Numbered from the stretch's first letter, positions 1 through 7,123 are shown. The stretch is DNA of 13,549 nucleotides from Oscillospiraceae bacterium (GCA_016292445.1 JAEDIN010000029.1:1-13549), one strand, 5' to 3'. Numbers and translations are program-made. The notes: a model not told the origin generated them from the sequence alone.

Positions 1-196
1 TGGGGATATGCTTTTCGCTGTACTCCTGGGCCGTGCGGACATCCAGGATGATGTAGTTTTCCTCTGCCTCCATCAGTGAAACAGCCTCTGCCGCTGTGAT
101 CTGCCGGTAACCGTTCTCTGCATTTCCAGCGTCTCGGGAAACTGCGCACCCTGTCAGGATGGCCGCAATCATCAGAAATGGTATCAGTTTTTTCAT
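1..196 (-). CDS. Rhodanese-like domain lipoprotein, N-terminal part only
   Basis: The first 65 codons are present; the rest lies beyond the window edge. The protein starts MKKLIPFLMIAAILTGC, a lipoprotein signal peptide: Lys-Lys, a hydrophobic stretch, then a lipobox LTGC with Cys17 as the predicted lipidated residue. After a short linker comes ITAAEAVSLM and then YIILDVRTAQEYSEKHIP, which matches the opening of rhodanese (thiosulfate sulfurtransferase-like) domains. The catalytic Cys loop, if there is one, lies outside the window, so activity cannot be judged. It would be anchored on the outer face of the membrane. The start is supported by AAGGAG about 8 bases upstream. No convincing promoter was found between this gene and the upstream terminator. 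Family assignment is confident; the biological role is unknown. Confidence 0.85.
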   Translation of the reverse strand, partial: MKKLIPFLMIAAILTGCAVSRDAGNAENGYRQITAAEAVSLMEAEENYIILDVRTAQEYSEKHIP

Positions 197-290
197 CAAG
201 CTTCACTCCTTGCTTTTCTTGATACTAAGATACCCTTTTTGTTTTTTTGTATCTGTGATATTGTCACGAAGTGTTGGTGTCTGTTCTCCG

Positions 291-326
291 AAAAAAGACC
301 CCCGACAACCGTCTGGTTGCCGAGGG
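291..326 (-). terminator. Rho-independent terminator after the WYL/recombinase remnant
   Basis: Read on the minus strand, a 12-bp stem (299-310 pairing with 315-326, with two G-T wobbles) closes a 4-base loop and is followed by TCTTTTTT. It begins 7 bases after the stop codon of the chimeric pseudogene and separates it from the lipoprotein gene. Bases 197-290, between it and the lipoprotein start, hold only that gene's ribosome binding site and AT-rich DNA. Confidence 0.88.
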
Positions 327-333
327 CATCATT

Positions 334-561
334 TTACAAGTATTCGTGGCTGGCGACGATGCCGCATTTGAAGTGTACCTCGATGCCGTCATCGGTTACG
401 ATGATCTGCTCTACCAATTGCTTCATGATCATGCTGTCATCTGTGTTCATGATAGCACCGCTTTTGATGTGTTCTGCAAAGGTGTCCAACCATAGCTTGA
501 CCTCTGCATAGCAATTTTCGGTGGTCTGCAGTTCTGCCTGCTGGGCTTCCAGTTCCTGCAT
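334..561 (-). pseudogene. Probable C-terminal fragment of a large serine recombinase
   Basis: This is the last part of the chimeric reading frame, about 75 residues. It starts with a Gln/Glu-rich helical stretch (MQELEAQQAELQTTE), then KLWLDTF, then MKQLVEQIIVTDDGIEVHF and KCGI near the end. A coiled-coil segment, a 'LVE.I.V' strand and a short basic/FKCG-like ending are typical of the C-termini of Firmicutes large serine recombinases from integrative elements. No catalytic domain, zinc ribbon or recombinase domain remains in the window. The assignment rests on remembered family patterns only. It is the only trace of a mobile element here and has been joined in frame to a truncated WYL domain. 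Confidence 0.5.
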
Positions 562-1142
562 ATAGTAATTATCTTCGTTGAACACCAGCGCGATTGGCTC
601 AACGACATAGTGGTGATGTCCGTTGCGGTAAACCTTTTCGCCGTCCTCCTTCAAATCGTAGTAGTAGAAGATGACCTTTTTCTGCTGTTGGATGGCGTCC
701 TCTAAAATCCGACATTATAATATATGGATTCGTTGCTGTGCTTGCGGGTATTGAAGCACACCATGTTGCTTTTCAGAATGTCCGCTTTATGGCTGCCGCC
801 GAGCGCCGCGATCTTGTCGATAAGCTCTGCGGTCTTCTTCTCTGTAACGAAGCTGGCTGCCTGTACCGCGTCGATCAGTATCTTCAATTCGGGAACGCTG
901 AAGCTGCGATCCTCGATATAGTACCCTTTTTCTTTACCGACCCAGTTCCACATGACCTCGTAACCAAGCTCATTGAGAACAGCGATATCTTTCGTCAGTG
1001 TCCTGCGCTCACACGAAATGCCCATCTCTCCGAGCTTGTTGCAAATCTGACTTGTAGAAAGAGGATGCTGCTCATCTGTCTCTTGACGCAGAAGCTCAAG
1101 GAGCTTCAGCAGCTTATATTTCTGCCAGTTTTCCTGTGCCAT
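334..1142 (-). pseudogene. Frameshifted WYL-domain transcription regulator fused to a recombinase tail
   Basis: Starting at the ATG at 1142 (GAGGTG just upstream), the protein begins MAQENWQKYKLLKLLELL and continues with a winged-helix region (about residues 10-75) typical of WYL-family DNA-binding regulators. This frame stops at TAG 702-704, just after SIYYNVGF. One frame over, the homologous sequence carries on without a gap: LEDAIQQQKKVIFYYYDL, then HYVVEPIALVFNEDNYY, the opening strands of a WYL domain. One base has therefore been lost (or two gained) near 703-712. A second lesion follows at about base 561: the rest of the WYL domain is missing, replaced in frame by an unrelated tail ending in HFKCGI. 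Intact family members are roughly 300 residues or more. It could be a sequencing error plus a true fusion, but two independent lesions point to a decayed gene. Promoter and terminator are still intact. Confidence 0.8.
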
Positions 1143-1192
1143 GTGCCACCTCAAAGGGTATTCCTTCAAAAAGGTATAAACTATCACCAAAC

Positions 1193-1221
1193 ATTATAGC
1201 ACAAATTCCGTCGATTTACAA
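1193..1221 (-). promoter_or_regulatory. SigA-type promoter for the WYL regulator
   Basis: On the minus strand there is a perfect TATAAT (1193-1198) and TTGTAA (1216-1221) separated by 17 bases. Transcription would start around 1186, giving a leader of about 44 bases that ends in GAGGTG before the ATG at 1142. This spacing also favours the ATG at 1142 over the one at 1190, which would lie almost at the transcription start. Confidence 0.75.
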
Positions 1222-1354
1222 GGTTTTGCTGTCACTTCTCCGCGACATCTCTGTGATTTTCCGTATTCAAATCCCGTGGTCTGCTGTTTTGCCAGCTTCT
1301 TTGCTCTGTAAAGAAACGCATAAAGTAACACGCACATTTTGCTCACAGAACGCA

Positions 1355-1399
1355 AAACAGGGGCTGACACGGCCTCAATGACCGTTCCAACCCCTGTTT
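1355..1399. repeat. Long imperfect palindrome in the gap between tRNA-Val and the WYL gene
   Basis: AAACAGGGG (1355-1363) is the exact inverse of CCCCTGTTT (1391-1399). The inner bases continue to pair almost fully to give a stem of about 18 bp with one mismatch and a few wobbles. On the minus strand it is followed by only four Ts, so it may be a weak second terminator after tRNA-Val or a mobile-element remnant. The rest of the gap at 1222-1446 shows no gene: the open frame crossing it overlaps a promoter and a terminator and lacks a ribosome binding site. Confidence 0.6.
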
Positions 1400-1446
1400 C
1401 AGCGGTATTTTCCTTGTATTGAGGGCTATTTTGCCCCGAAAAGCAT

Positions 1447-1483
1447 GAAAAAACCTCTCTTGTCTTGATAGACAAAAGAGGTT
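1447..1483 (-). terminator. Rho-independent terminator of tRNA-Val
   Basis: On the minus strand a 13-bp stem (1471-1483 pairing with 1452-1464, one wobble) with a 6-base loop runs into a T-tract (1448-1453 on the plus strand are all A). It starts 7 bases beyond the tRNA 3' end. Confidence 0.9.
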
Positions 1484-1490
1484 TCTTTCG

Positions 1491-1567
1491 TGGTGGAGAA
1501 TAGCAGACTCGAACTGCTGACCTCTCGCGTGTGAGGCGAGCGCTCTAACCGGCTGAGCTAATTCTCC
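1491..1567 (-). tRNA. tRNA-Val, anticodon CAC, with encoded CCA
   Basis: The minus-strand sequence folds into a complete 77-base cloverleaf. It has a 7-bp acceptor stem GGAGAAT/ATTCTCC, a D arm with AGCTCAG and GGTTAGAGC, an anticodon stem CTCGC/GCGAG with loop CTCACAC (anticodon CAC), variable loop AGGTC, T stem AGCAG/CTGCT with loop TTCGAGT, discriminator A and genomic CCA. CAC reads the valine codon GUG. The gene has its own promoter and terminator and is not part of the eno operon, although both are on the same strand. Confidence 0.96.
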
Positions 1568-1578
1568 GTAGCTTTTTG

Positions 1579-1607
1579 ATTATAACACCGTATATCCACA
1601 TTTTCAA
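1579..1607 (-). promoter_or_regulatory. SigA-type promoter for tRNA-Val
   Basis: On the minus strand TTGAAA (1602-1607) and a perfect TATAAT (1579-1584) are separated by exactly 17 bases. The -10 element lies 11 bases from the mature tRNA 5' end, as expected for a short tRNA leader. It sits directly after the eno terminator. Confidence 0.85.
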
Positions 1608-1620
1608 GTACTATTTATTT

Positions 1621-1654
1621 AAAAACGAGGCAGACGAGAATCTGCCTCGTTTTT
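1621..1654 (-). terminator. Terminator of the trmL-pgk-tpiA-gpmI-eno operon
   Basis: ACGAGGCAGA (1625-1634) pairs perfectly with TCTGCCTCGT (1641-1650) around a 6-base loop, with an A/T tract on each side that yields a T-run on either strand. It begins about 14 bases after the eno stop codon. It insulates the operon from tRNA-Val. Confidence 0.92.
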
Positions 1655-1667
1655 ATATAATTGCGTA

Positions 1668-2957
1668 TTACTTAATGGAGAAAAAGGCTGCCTTTCCGGG
1701 GTACTGTGCTACATCGAACAGCTCCTCCTCAATTCTGAGAAGCTGATTGTACTTGCAGACACGGTCTGTGCGGGACGGCGCGCCGGTCTTGATCTGACCT
1801 GCGTTCACGCCGACGGAGATATCGGCAATGGTGGTGTCCTCGGTCTCACCGGAGCGGTGGGAGACGACTGCGGTCCAGCCTGCGCGGTGTGCCATCTGAA
1901 TAGCGTCGAGGGTCTCGGTCAGAGTGCCGATCTGATTGAGCTTTATAAGCACGGAGTTTGCCGCGCCAAGCTCGATGCCCTTCTTGATGCGCTCGGTGTT
2001 GGTGACGAACAGGTCGTCGCCGACTATCTGGATCTTGTGACCGAGGGTCTTAGTCATGAGCTGCCAGCCCTCCCAATCGTTTTCGCCCATGCCGTCCTCT
2101 ATGGAGATGATGGGGTACTTTTCAACGAAATCGGCCCACATTGCGACCATTTGTTCGCTGGTCATAACTGTGCCTCTTTTGGGCAGATGATAGCACTTAT
2201 CCTCCTCGTTGTACCAGTCGGAAACTGCGCCGTCGATGGCTATCATGAAGTCCTCGCCGGGCTTGTAGCCTGCCTTTTCCATTGCGGTGACAAGTGCCTT
2301 GAGTGCGTCCTCGTCGGAATCGAGGTTGGGAGCGTAGCCGCCCTCATCGCCGACGCCGGAAGCAGGAACGACCTTCTTGAGGGTGTGGAACACCTCTGCA
2401 CACATACGCAGTGCTTCCTTCCAGCTCTTTGCACCGACAGGCATTATCATGAACTCCTGAATGTCAACATTAGAACCGGTTGCGTGTGCGCCGCCGTTGA
2501 GGACATTCATCATGGGGCAAGGCAGAGTCTTGGCGTTTACGCCGCCGATGTAGTTATAAAGGCTCTGACCGGTGACTTCTGCCGCTGCACGGGCACAAGC
2601 AAGGGATACGCCGAGGATGGCGTTTGCGCCGAGACGGGTCTTGTTGGGAGTGCCGTCTATCTCGATGAGCATTTTGTCGATGCCGGTCTGGTCAAGGACA
2701 TTCAGTCCTACCATTGCTTCGGCAATCTCTCCGTTTACATTTTCAACAGCCTTGGTGACGCCCTTGCCGAGGTAACGGCTCTTGTCGCCGTCACGCAGTT
2801 CGCAGGCCTCATACATGCCGGTGGATGCACCGGAGGGGACTGCTGCACGACCTACGGTGCCGTCATCAAGGGTGACCTCGACCTCAACGGTGGGATTGCC
2901 TCGTGAATCAAGAATCTCTCTTGCCATCACATCAACGATTTCAAAGTACTGCTTCAT
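1668..2957 (-). CDS. eno: Enolase (phosphopyruvate hydratase)
   Basis: Cytoplasmic enolase, 429 residues (normal length), converts 2-phosphoglycerate to phosphoenolpyruvate with Mg2+. The N-terminal domain contains ILDSRGNPTVEVEV and the substrate-loop segment PSGASTG (41-47). The barrel domain carries GGAHATG with His158, the catalytic Glu in GDEGG (Glu205), the metal ligands Asp242, Glu287 (SIEDGM) and Asp314 (GDDLF), the catalytic Lys339 in KLNQIGT, and SHRSGETED (366-374). The usual 'LDxAASEFY' segment reads IDGAVSDWY, a mild divergence that keeps the Asp. AGGAG lies about 10 bases before the ATG, and 19 bases separate the start from the gpmI stop. It is the last gene of the operon, followed directly by a terminator. 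Confidence 0.98.
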   Translation of the reverse strand: MKQYFEIVDVMAREILDSRGNPTVEVEVTLDDGTVGRAAVPSGASTGMYEACELRDGDKSRYLGKGVTKAVENVNGEIAEAMVGLNVLDQTGIDKMLIEIDGTPNKTRLGANAILGVSLACARAAAEVTGQSLYNYIGGVNAKTLPCPMMNVLNGGAHATGSNVDIQEFMIMPVGAKSWKEALRMCAEVFHTLKKVVPASGVGDEGGYAPNLDSDEDALKALVTAMEKAGYKPGEDFMIAIDGAVSDWYNEEDKCYHLPKRGTVMTSEQMVAMWADFVEKYPIISIEDGMGENDWEGWQLMTKTLGHKIQIVGDDLFVTNTERIKKGIELGAANSVLIKLNQIGTLTETLDAIQMAHRAGWTAVVSHRSGETEDTTIADISVGVNAGQIKTGAPSRTDRVCKYNQLLRIEEELFDVAQYPGKAAFFSIK

Positions 2958-2976
2958 GATCGTATCTCCTTACAAG

Positions 2977-4488
2977 TTATTTTATAAGACTTATGCCGCT
3001 CATCTCTGAGGGCTTTTCAATGTTCATTATCTCAAGTATTGTCGGAGCTATATCGGCAAGCTTGCCGCCCGACTTTAGCTCAATGCCGCCCTTGCAGACC
3101 GCAAAGGGTACGGGATTGGTGGTATGTGCGGTGTTAATCTTTCCGTCTTTGAACATACAGTCTGCGTTGCCGTGGTCGGCGGTGACCAAAAGCACCGTGT
3201 CATTAACGGATTTGACGGCATCATACACCCTGCCCATGCAGGAGTCAACCGTTTCGACGGCTTTTATCGCCGCCTCTATTACGCCGGTGTGTCCCACCAT
3301 GTCGCAGTTGGCGAAATTACAGACGATAAGCTCATATTCCCCGCTCTTTATCGCTTCTACACACTTATCGGCGACCTCGTTTGCGCTCATTTCCGGAATA
3401 AGGTCGTAGGTCGCAAACTGCTTCGGCGACGGAACGAGGCATCTTTCCTCACCCTCGCAGGGCTTTTCGACACCGCCGTTAAAGAAAAATGTCACATGGG
3501 CGTATTTCTCGGTTTCAGCTACTCTGAACTGCTTAAAGCCCTTGCCGCTTATCACCGTTCCGAGGGTATTCTCAATGCTCTCCGGCGGGAATGCAATAGG
3601 AATGTCAAGCTGCTCATCGTACTGCGCGGTGCAGACATAATTGAGCGGATAGACCGTCTTTTTGCGCTTAAAGCCGTCGAAATCGGGCAGGTTAAGTGCC
3701 CAAGTCATTTCCCTTGCGCGGTCGGGTCGGAAGTTCATGAAAATGACGCTGTCGCCCTCGTTTATCATGCCGTCTTTGCAGCATACAACAGGTTCGACAA
3801 ATTCGTCGCTGACATCGTTTTCGTAGCTGTCTTCGACCGCTTTGACTGCGTCGGGCTCAAATTTACCTTCGCCGCAGACTATTGCATTATACGCCTTTTC
3901 TACCCTATCCCAGCGTTTGTCACGGTCCATGGCATAAAATCTGCCCTGAACGGTGGATATGGCTGCATTGCCAAGCTCGGCGCACTTGTCGGCAAGCTGC
4001 CTTACATAGCCCGCTCCGCTTCTCGGCGGCACATCTCGGCCGTCAAGGAAGCAGTGGACGAACACCTTGTCGAGTCCTCTGCTCTTTGCCATGTCGAGCA
4101 TCGCAAAGATGTGACTTATATGGCTGTGTACACCGCCGTCGGACAGCAGTCCTAAGATGTGCAGAGCATTGCCGCTTTGCTTTGCCGCGTCCACGGCGCA
4201 CACATAGGCTTTGTTTTCAAAGAAATCGCCGTCCTGTATGGACTTCGTTATTCTCGGGAGGTCCTGAAATACCACCCTACCTGCGCCGATATTCGTATGC
4301 CCTACCTCGGAGTTACCCATCTGCCCCTCAGGCAGACCGACATCAAGTCCGGAGGCGGAAAGCTCCGTATACGGGTTCTCGGCAAACAGTTTGTCGAGGT
4401 TCGGCGTTCTTGCCGTGCTTATCGCATTATAAGGTGACTGCGGCGCTATGCCGAAGCCGTCCATTATAACAAGTACCGCTTTACTCAT
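2977..4488 (-). CDS. gpmI: 2,3-bisphosphoglycerate-independent phosphoglycerate mutase
   Basis: Interconverts 3- and 2-phosphoglycerate by the Mn2+-dependent, cofactor-independent route; 503 residues, close to the usual 510. It has the alkaline-phosphatase-superfamily core with Asp10 in MDGFG, the catalytic Ser60 in MGNSEVGH, SDGGVHSH (116-123), LDGRDVPP (148-155), an Arg-rich substrate loop GRFYAMDRDKRWDR, FFNGG, NCDMVGHTG and the C-terminal metal motif TADHGNAD. The ATG at 4488 gives MSKAVLVIMDGFG and overlaps the tpiA stop by 8 bases (ATGAGTAA), with no strong ribosome binding site of its own. Translation is therefore probably coupled to tpiA. An in-frame GTG three codons upstream is possible but less likely. 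Confidence 0.98.
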   Translation of the reverse strand: MSKAVLVIMDGFGIAPQSPYNAISTARTPNLDKLFAENPYTELSASGLDVGLPEGQMGNSEVGHTNIGAGRVVFQDLPRITKSIQDGDFFENKAYVCAVDAAKQSGNALHILGLLSDGGVHSHISHIFAMLDMAKSRGLDKVFVHCFLDGRDVPPRSGAGYVRQLADKCAELGNAAISTVQGRFYAMDRDKRWDRVEKAYNAIVCGEGKFEPDAVKAVEDSYENDVSDEFVEPVVCCKDGMINEGDSVIFMNFRPDRAREMTWALNLPDFDGFKRKKTVYPLNYVCTAQYDEQLDIPIAFPPESIENTLGTVISGKGFKQFRVAETEKYAHVTFFFNGGVEKPCEGEERCLVPSPKQFATYDLIPEMSANEVADKCVEAIKSGEYELIVCNFANCDMVGHTGVIEAAIKAVETVDSCMGRVYDAVKSVNDTVLLVTADHGNADCMFKDGKINTAHTTNPVPFAVCKGGIELKSGGKLADIAPTILEIMNIEKPSEMSGISLIK

Positions 4489-5260
4489 TGTCGGCACCCG
4501 TTGCGGCGATTATCGTCGCAAAATCAGCAGGCTTGAGCGATGCTCCGCCTATAAGTCCGCCGTCTATATCCGGCTGAGCCAGAAGCTCAGCTGCGTTCTT
4601 TGCATTCATGCTCCCGCCGTAGAGGATGCTGATGCTTCTTGCAGGGCGTGCACCGTATATCTCTCTGATTATTGAGCGAATATAGCCGCAGACCTCCTGG
4701 GCCTGCTCGGCGGTTGCGGTCTTGCCCGTGCCAATGGCCCAAATGGGCTCGTAGGCTATGACACAGCGGCGAAGACCTGTCATATCAACATCTGCCAGTG
4801 CGGCGCGAATTTGATAGTTGATGTGCGGCATGGTAAGTCCGCTCTCACGCTGTTCGAGAGACTCACCAACGCAGATAATGGGGCTTACACCGTGCTCAAT
4901 CAGCTTCCCGGTCTTGCTGTTGACATCCATATCGCTTTCATTATGATATGCTCTGCGCTCGGAATGACCGACGATGCAATATTTTGCTCCTACATCGGCA
5001 AGCTGGGCTGCGGAGATCTCCCCTGTATATGCGCCCTTGTCGTAAGAGGAGACATCCTGTGCGCCGCAGGCTATCTTAGCATCCTTGCCGGCTCTGAGCA
5101 TGGCAGGAATGTTGACCGCCGGAACGCAGAGGACCGTATCGCAGGTTTTGGTCTTGGGAAGCATAGGCTTGAGTTCCTCAATAAAGGGCTTAATGTCGCT
5201 CACCAGCATATTCATCTTCCAGTTGCCGGCGATTATTGCTTTTCTGTACTTAGTGTTCAT
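4481..5260 (-). CDS. tpiA: Triosephosphate isomerase
   Basis: Interconverts dihydroxyacetone phosphate and glyceraldehyde 3-phosphate; 259 residues, slightly above the usual 250. The catalytic residues are all visible: Asn13 and Lys15 in GNWKMN, His99 in VGHSERR, and Glu171 in AYEPIWAIGTGKTA (loop 6). The phosphate-binding segments YGGSMNAKN and DGGLIGGASL close the barrel. The segment after SERR reads AYHNESD instead of the common YFGETD, a lineage variation that does not touch the catalytic residues. GGAG lies 7 bases upstream of the ATG; 13 bases separate it from pgk, and its end overlaps gpmI. Confidence 0.98.
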   Translation of the reverse strand: MNTKYRKAIIAGNWKMNMLVSDIKPFIEELKPMLPKTKTCDTVLCVPAVNIPAMLRAGKDAKIACGAQDVSSYDKGAYTGEISAAQLADVGAKYCIVGHSERRAYHNESDMDVNSKTGKLIEHGVSPIICVGESLEQRESGLTMPHINYQIRAALADVDMTGLRRCVIAYEPIWAIGTGKTATAEQAQEVCGYIRSIIREIYGARPARSISILYGGSMNAKNAAELLAQPDIDGGLIGGASLKPADFATIIAATGADNE

Positions 5261-5273
5261 TGTAATCTCCTAT

Positions 5274-6467
5274 TCACTTGTCCAGCAGGCAGGCAACACC
5301 GGGCAGCTCCAAACCCTCGAGGAACTCGAGAGAGGCGCCGCCGCCTGTGGAAATGTGCGTCATCTTATCGGCAAAACCGAGCTTTTCAACGGCTGCCGCG
5401 GAATCGCCGCCGCCGACTATCGTTATTGAGCCGGACTCGGCAAGTGCCTGTGCCATTGCCTTGGTGCCCTTTGCAAATGCGTCAAACTCAAACACGCCCA
5501 TAGGTCCGTTCCACACCACGGTCTCGGCATTTTTGATTGCATCGGAAAACAGCTCGATGGTCTTGGGCCCGATGTCCATGCCCATCCAGCCCGCAGGCAT
5601 TTCCTTAATATCAACGATCTGCATATCGCAGTCTGCCTTAAATTCGTTGCCGACTGCGGTATCGACCGGCAGAAGCAGCGAAACGCCGTTGCGCTTTGCC
5701 TTTTCGATCATCTCGAGTGCGTAGTCGAGCTTATCAGCCTCAAGCAGGGAGTTGCCTATCTCATAGCCCATGGCCTTGATAAAGGTGTACGCCATCCCGC
5801 CGCCGATGATAACGGTATCTGCTTTTTCAAGCAGATTGTTTATAACTCCTATCTTGTCGGAGACCTTTGCGCCGCCGAGGACGGCGACGAATGGACGCTT
5901 CGGGTCGTTGAGTGCCTTACCCATGACCGACAGTTCCTTCTCGACGAGAAGGCCTGCATATGCCGGAAGATATGCCGCAACGCCTGCCGTTGAAGCGTGT
6001 GCACGGTGAACGGTGCCGAAAGCATCGGATACATACAGCTCTGCCATGTCGGCAAGTGCCTTTGCGAAGTCTGCGCCGTTTTTCTCCTCACGGATATCAA
6101 AGCGCAGGTTTTCAAGCAGCATTATCTCACCCGGCTTGAGTGCGGCTGCCTTTGCCTTTGCATCCTCGCCGATTATATCGTTTGCGAAAACCACCTTCTG
6201 ACCGAGAAGCTCGGACAGTCTATCGGCAACGGGGGCAAGAGTGAGCTTGGGCTTCCACTCTCCCTTGGGTTTGCCGAGGTGGGAGCAGGCGATCACGGCC
6301 GCTCCGTTTTCAAGCAGATACTTGATAGTGGGCAGTGCGGCAACGATGCGCTTATCGCTTGTTATCACACCTGTTTCCTTGTTCTGGGGTACATTAAAGT
6401 CACAGCGCAGAAGCACCTTCTTCCCCTTAACATCGGCATCGAGAACGCTTTTCTTGTTGTAATTCAT
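5274..6467 (-). CDS. pgk: Phosphoglycerate kinase
   Basis: Transfers phosphate from 1,3-bisphosphoglycerate to ADP, the first ATP-yielding step of lower glycolysis; 397 residues, full length. The substrate-binding N-domain shows RCDFNVP (21-27), SHLGKPKG (62-69), ENLRF (119-123) and HRAHAST (154-160). The nucleotide-binding C-domain shows GGAKVSDK (198-205), WNGPMGVFE (319-327), GGGDSAAA (352-359) and STGGGASLEFLEG (373-385). GGGAG lies upstream of the ATG. It follows trmL by 35 bases and precedes tpiA by 13, so it is clearly in the same transcription unit. GAPDH, the usual partner just upstream of pgk, is not here. Confidence 0.98.
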   Translation of the reverse strand: MNYNKKSVLDADVKGKKVLLRCDFNVPQNKETGVITSDKRIVAALPTIKYLLENGAAVIACSHLGKPKGEWKPKLTLAPVADRLSELLGQKVVFANDIIGEDAKAKAAALKPGEIMLLENLRFDIREEKNGADFAKALADMAELYVSDAFGTVHRAHASTAGVAAYLPAYAGLLVEKELSVMGKALNDPKRPFVAVLGGAKVSDKIGVINNLLEKADTVIIGGGMAYTFIKAMGYEIGNSLLEADKLDYALEMIEKAKRNGVSLLLPVDTAVGNEFKADCDMQIVDIKEMPAGWMGMDIGPKTIELFSDAIKNAETVVWNGPMGVFEFDAFAKGTKAMAQALAESGSITIVGGGDSAAAVEKLGFADKMTHISTGGGASLEFLEGLELPGVACLLDK

Positions 6468-6502
6468 ATTGAAATCTCCCTTCCGTCAAGTAATCTGAAT
6501 TT

Positions 6503-6997
6503 TTATTCTTTCTCACCGCTCATTGAGCCTTCGCCGTTAAGACCGGGAAAACCCTGCTGTCTTAACGCTTCGTAGGCTAAAATTGCGGCGGAGTTTGACA
6601 AATTGAGACTGCGTGCCTCGTCTCTCATGGGTATTCTTATGCAGCGGTCACGGTATTTTTCCCTAAGCCATTCCGGCAATCCGGCAGTTTCCTTGCCGAA
6701 AAACAATGTTACGTTCTCCGTCGTAAAATCCGCCTCGGCATAAGACCGCGGTGCCTTGGTAGTGGCAAGCCAAATGTTGTCGTCGCCGTTTTTGGCAAAG
6801 TAATCGTCAAGGTTTTCATACACATTTATATCGACAAGCCACCAGTAGTCCAAGCCCGAACGCTTGACGGCTTTATCGGATATATCAAAGCCAAGGGGCT
6901 TAATCAGATGCAGCCTTGCACCCGTCACCGCGCAGGTTCTTGCAATTGCGCCGGTATTGTGCGGAATTTCCGGCTCGACCAAAACAATGTTCAACAT
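6503..6997 (-). CDS. trmL: tRNA (cytidine(34)-2'-O)-methyltransferase TrmL
   Basis: SPOUT-class methyltransferase that, in the characterised family, 2'-O-methylates the wobble base (C34 or cmnm5U34) of tRNA-Leu isoacceptors. It has 164 residues; E. coli TrmL has about 157. The N-terminus MLNIVLVEPEIPHNTG is diagnostic, followed by IARTCAVTGARLHLI. The knotted C-terminal SAM site is seen as LFFGKETAGLPEW (motif 2) and IPMRDEARSLNLSNSAAI (motif 3). The start matches the family exactly, although the ribosome binding site is weak (GGGA). It is the first gene of the glycolytic operon, which ties a tRNA modification gene to central-metabolism transcription. Confidence 0.96.
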   Translation of the reverse strand: MLNIVLVEPEIPHNTGAIARTCAVTGARLHLIKPLGFDISDKAVKRSGLDYWWLVDINVYENLDDYFAKNGDDNIWLATTKAPRSYAEADFTTENVTLFFGKETAGLPEWLREKYRDRCIRIPMRDEARSLNLSNSAAILAYEALRQQGFPGLNGEGSMSGEKE

Positions 6998-7039
6998 TAG
7001 CTTTTCCCAATTCGTATCATTTTAACTGTTGTTACCTGC

Positions 7040-7048
7040 ATTTTAGCA
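7040..7048 (-). promoter_or_regulatory. Candidate extended -10 promoter for the trmL operon
   Basis: On the minus strand TGCTAAAAT forms an extended -10 element (TGnTAnAAT) about 45 bases upstream of the trmL start. No good -35 is seen at 16-18 bases, and a second TAAAAT sits 10 bases further upstream (7050-7055), so the exact start is uncertain. The 181-base divergent gap 6998-7178 holds this and the opposing promoter but no gene. Confidence 0.35.
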
Positions 7049-7094
7049 CATTTTAGTTAAAAAAGATGCACTTTTTTATGAATTCTTTTATTTG

Positions 7095-7123
7095 TTGCAT
7101 TTTCGACAATTTTTTAGTATAAT
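7095..7123 (+). promoter_or_regulatory. SigA-type promoter for the radical SAM / hydroxy-acid oxidase operon
   Basis: TTGCAT (7095-7100) and a perfect TATAAT (7118-7123) are 17 bases apart. Transcription would start near 7130, giving a leader of about 50 bases before the ATG at 7179. It faces away from the trmL operon. Confidence 0.75.

Noticed and set aside
700..714. Programmed -1 frameshift in the WYL gene
   Set aside because: The bases around the stop do not form an X-XXY-YYZ heptamer, and the downstream frame is itself truncated and fused, which fits decay better.
1194..1475. 93-codon minus-strand frame between tRNA-Val and the WYL gene
   Set aside because: It overlaps the tRNA terminator, the palindrome and the WYL promoter, and no protein family is recognisable.
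1857..2906. Long 349-codon open frame on the plus strand opposite eno
   Set aside because: It mirrors the codon structure of enolase, has no ribosome binding site or recognisable domain, and enolase on the other strand is unambiguous.
3124..4155. 343-codon open frame on the plus strand opposite gpmI
   Set aside because: Shadow of a well-supported gene; no domain, start signal or terminator supports it.
4486..4497. GTG at 4497 as the gpmI start (adds three residues)
   Set aside because: The ATG at 4488 gives the family-typical N-terminus and the common 8-base stop/start overlap with tpiA.
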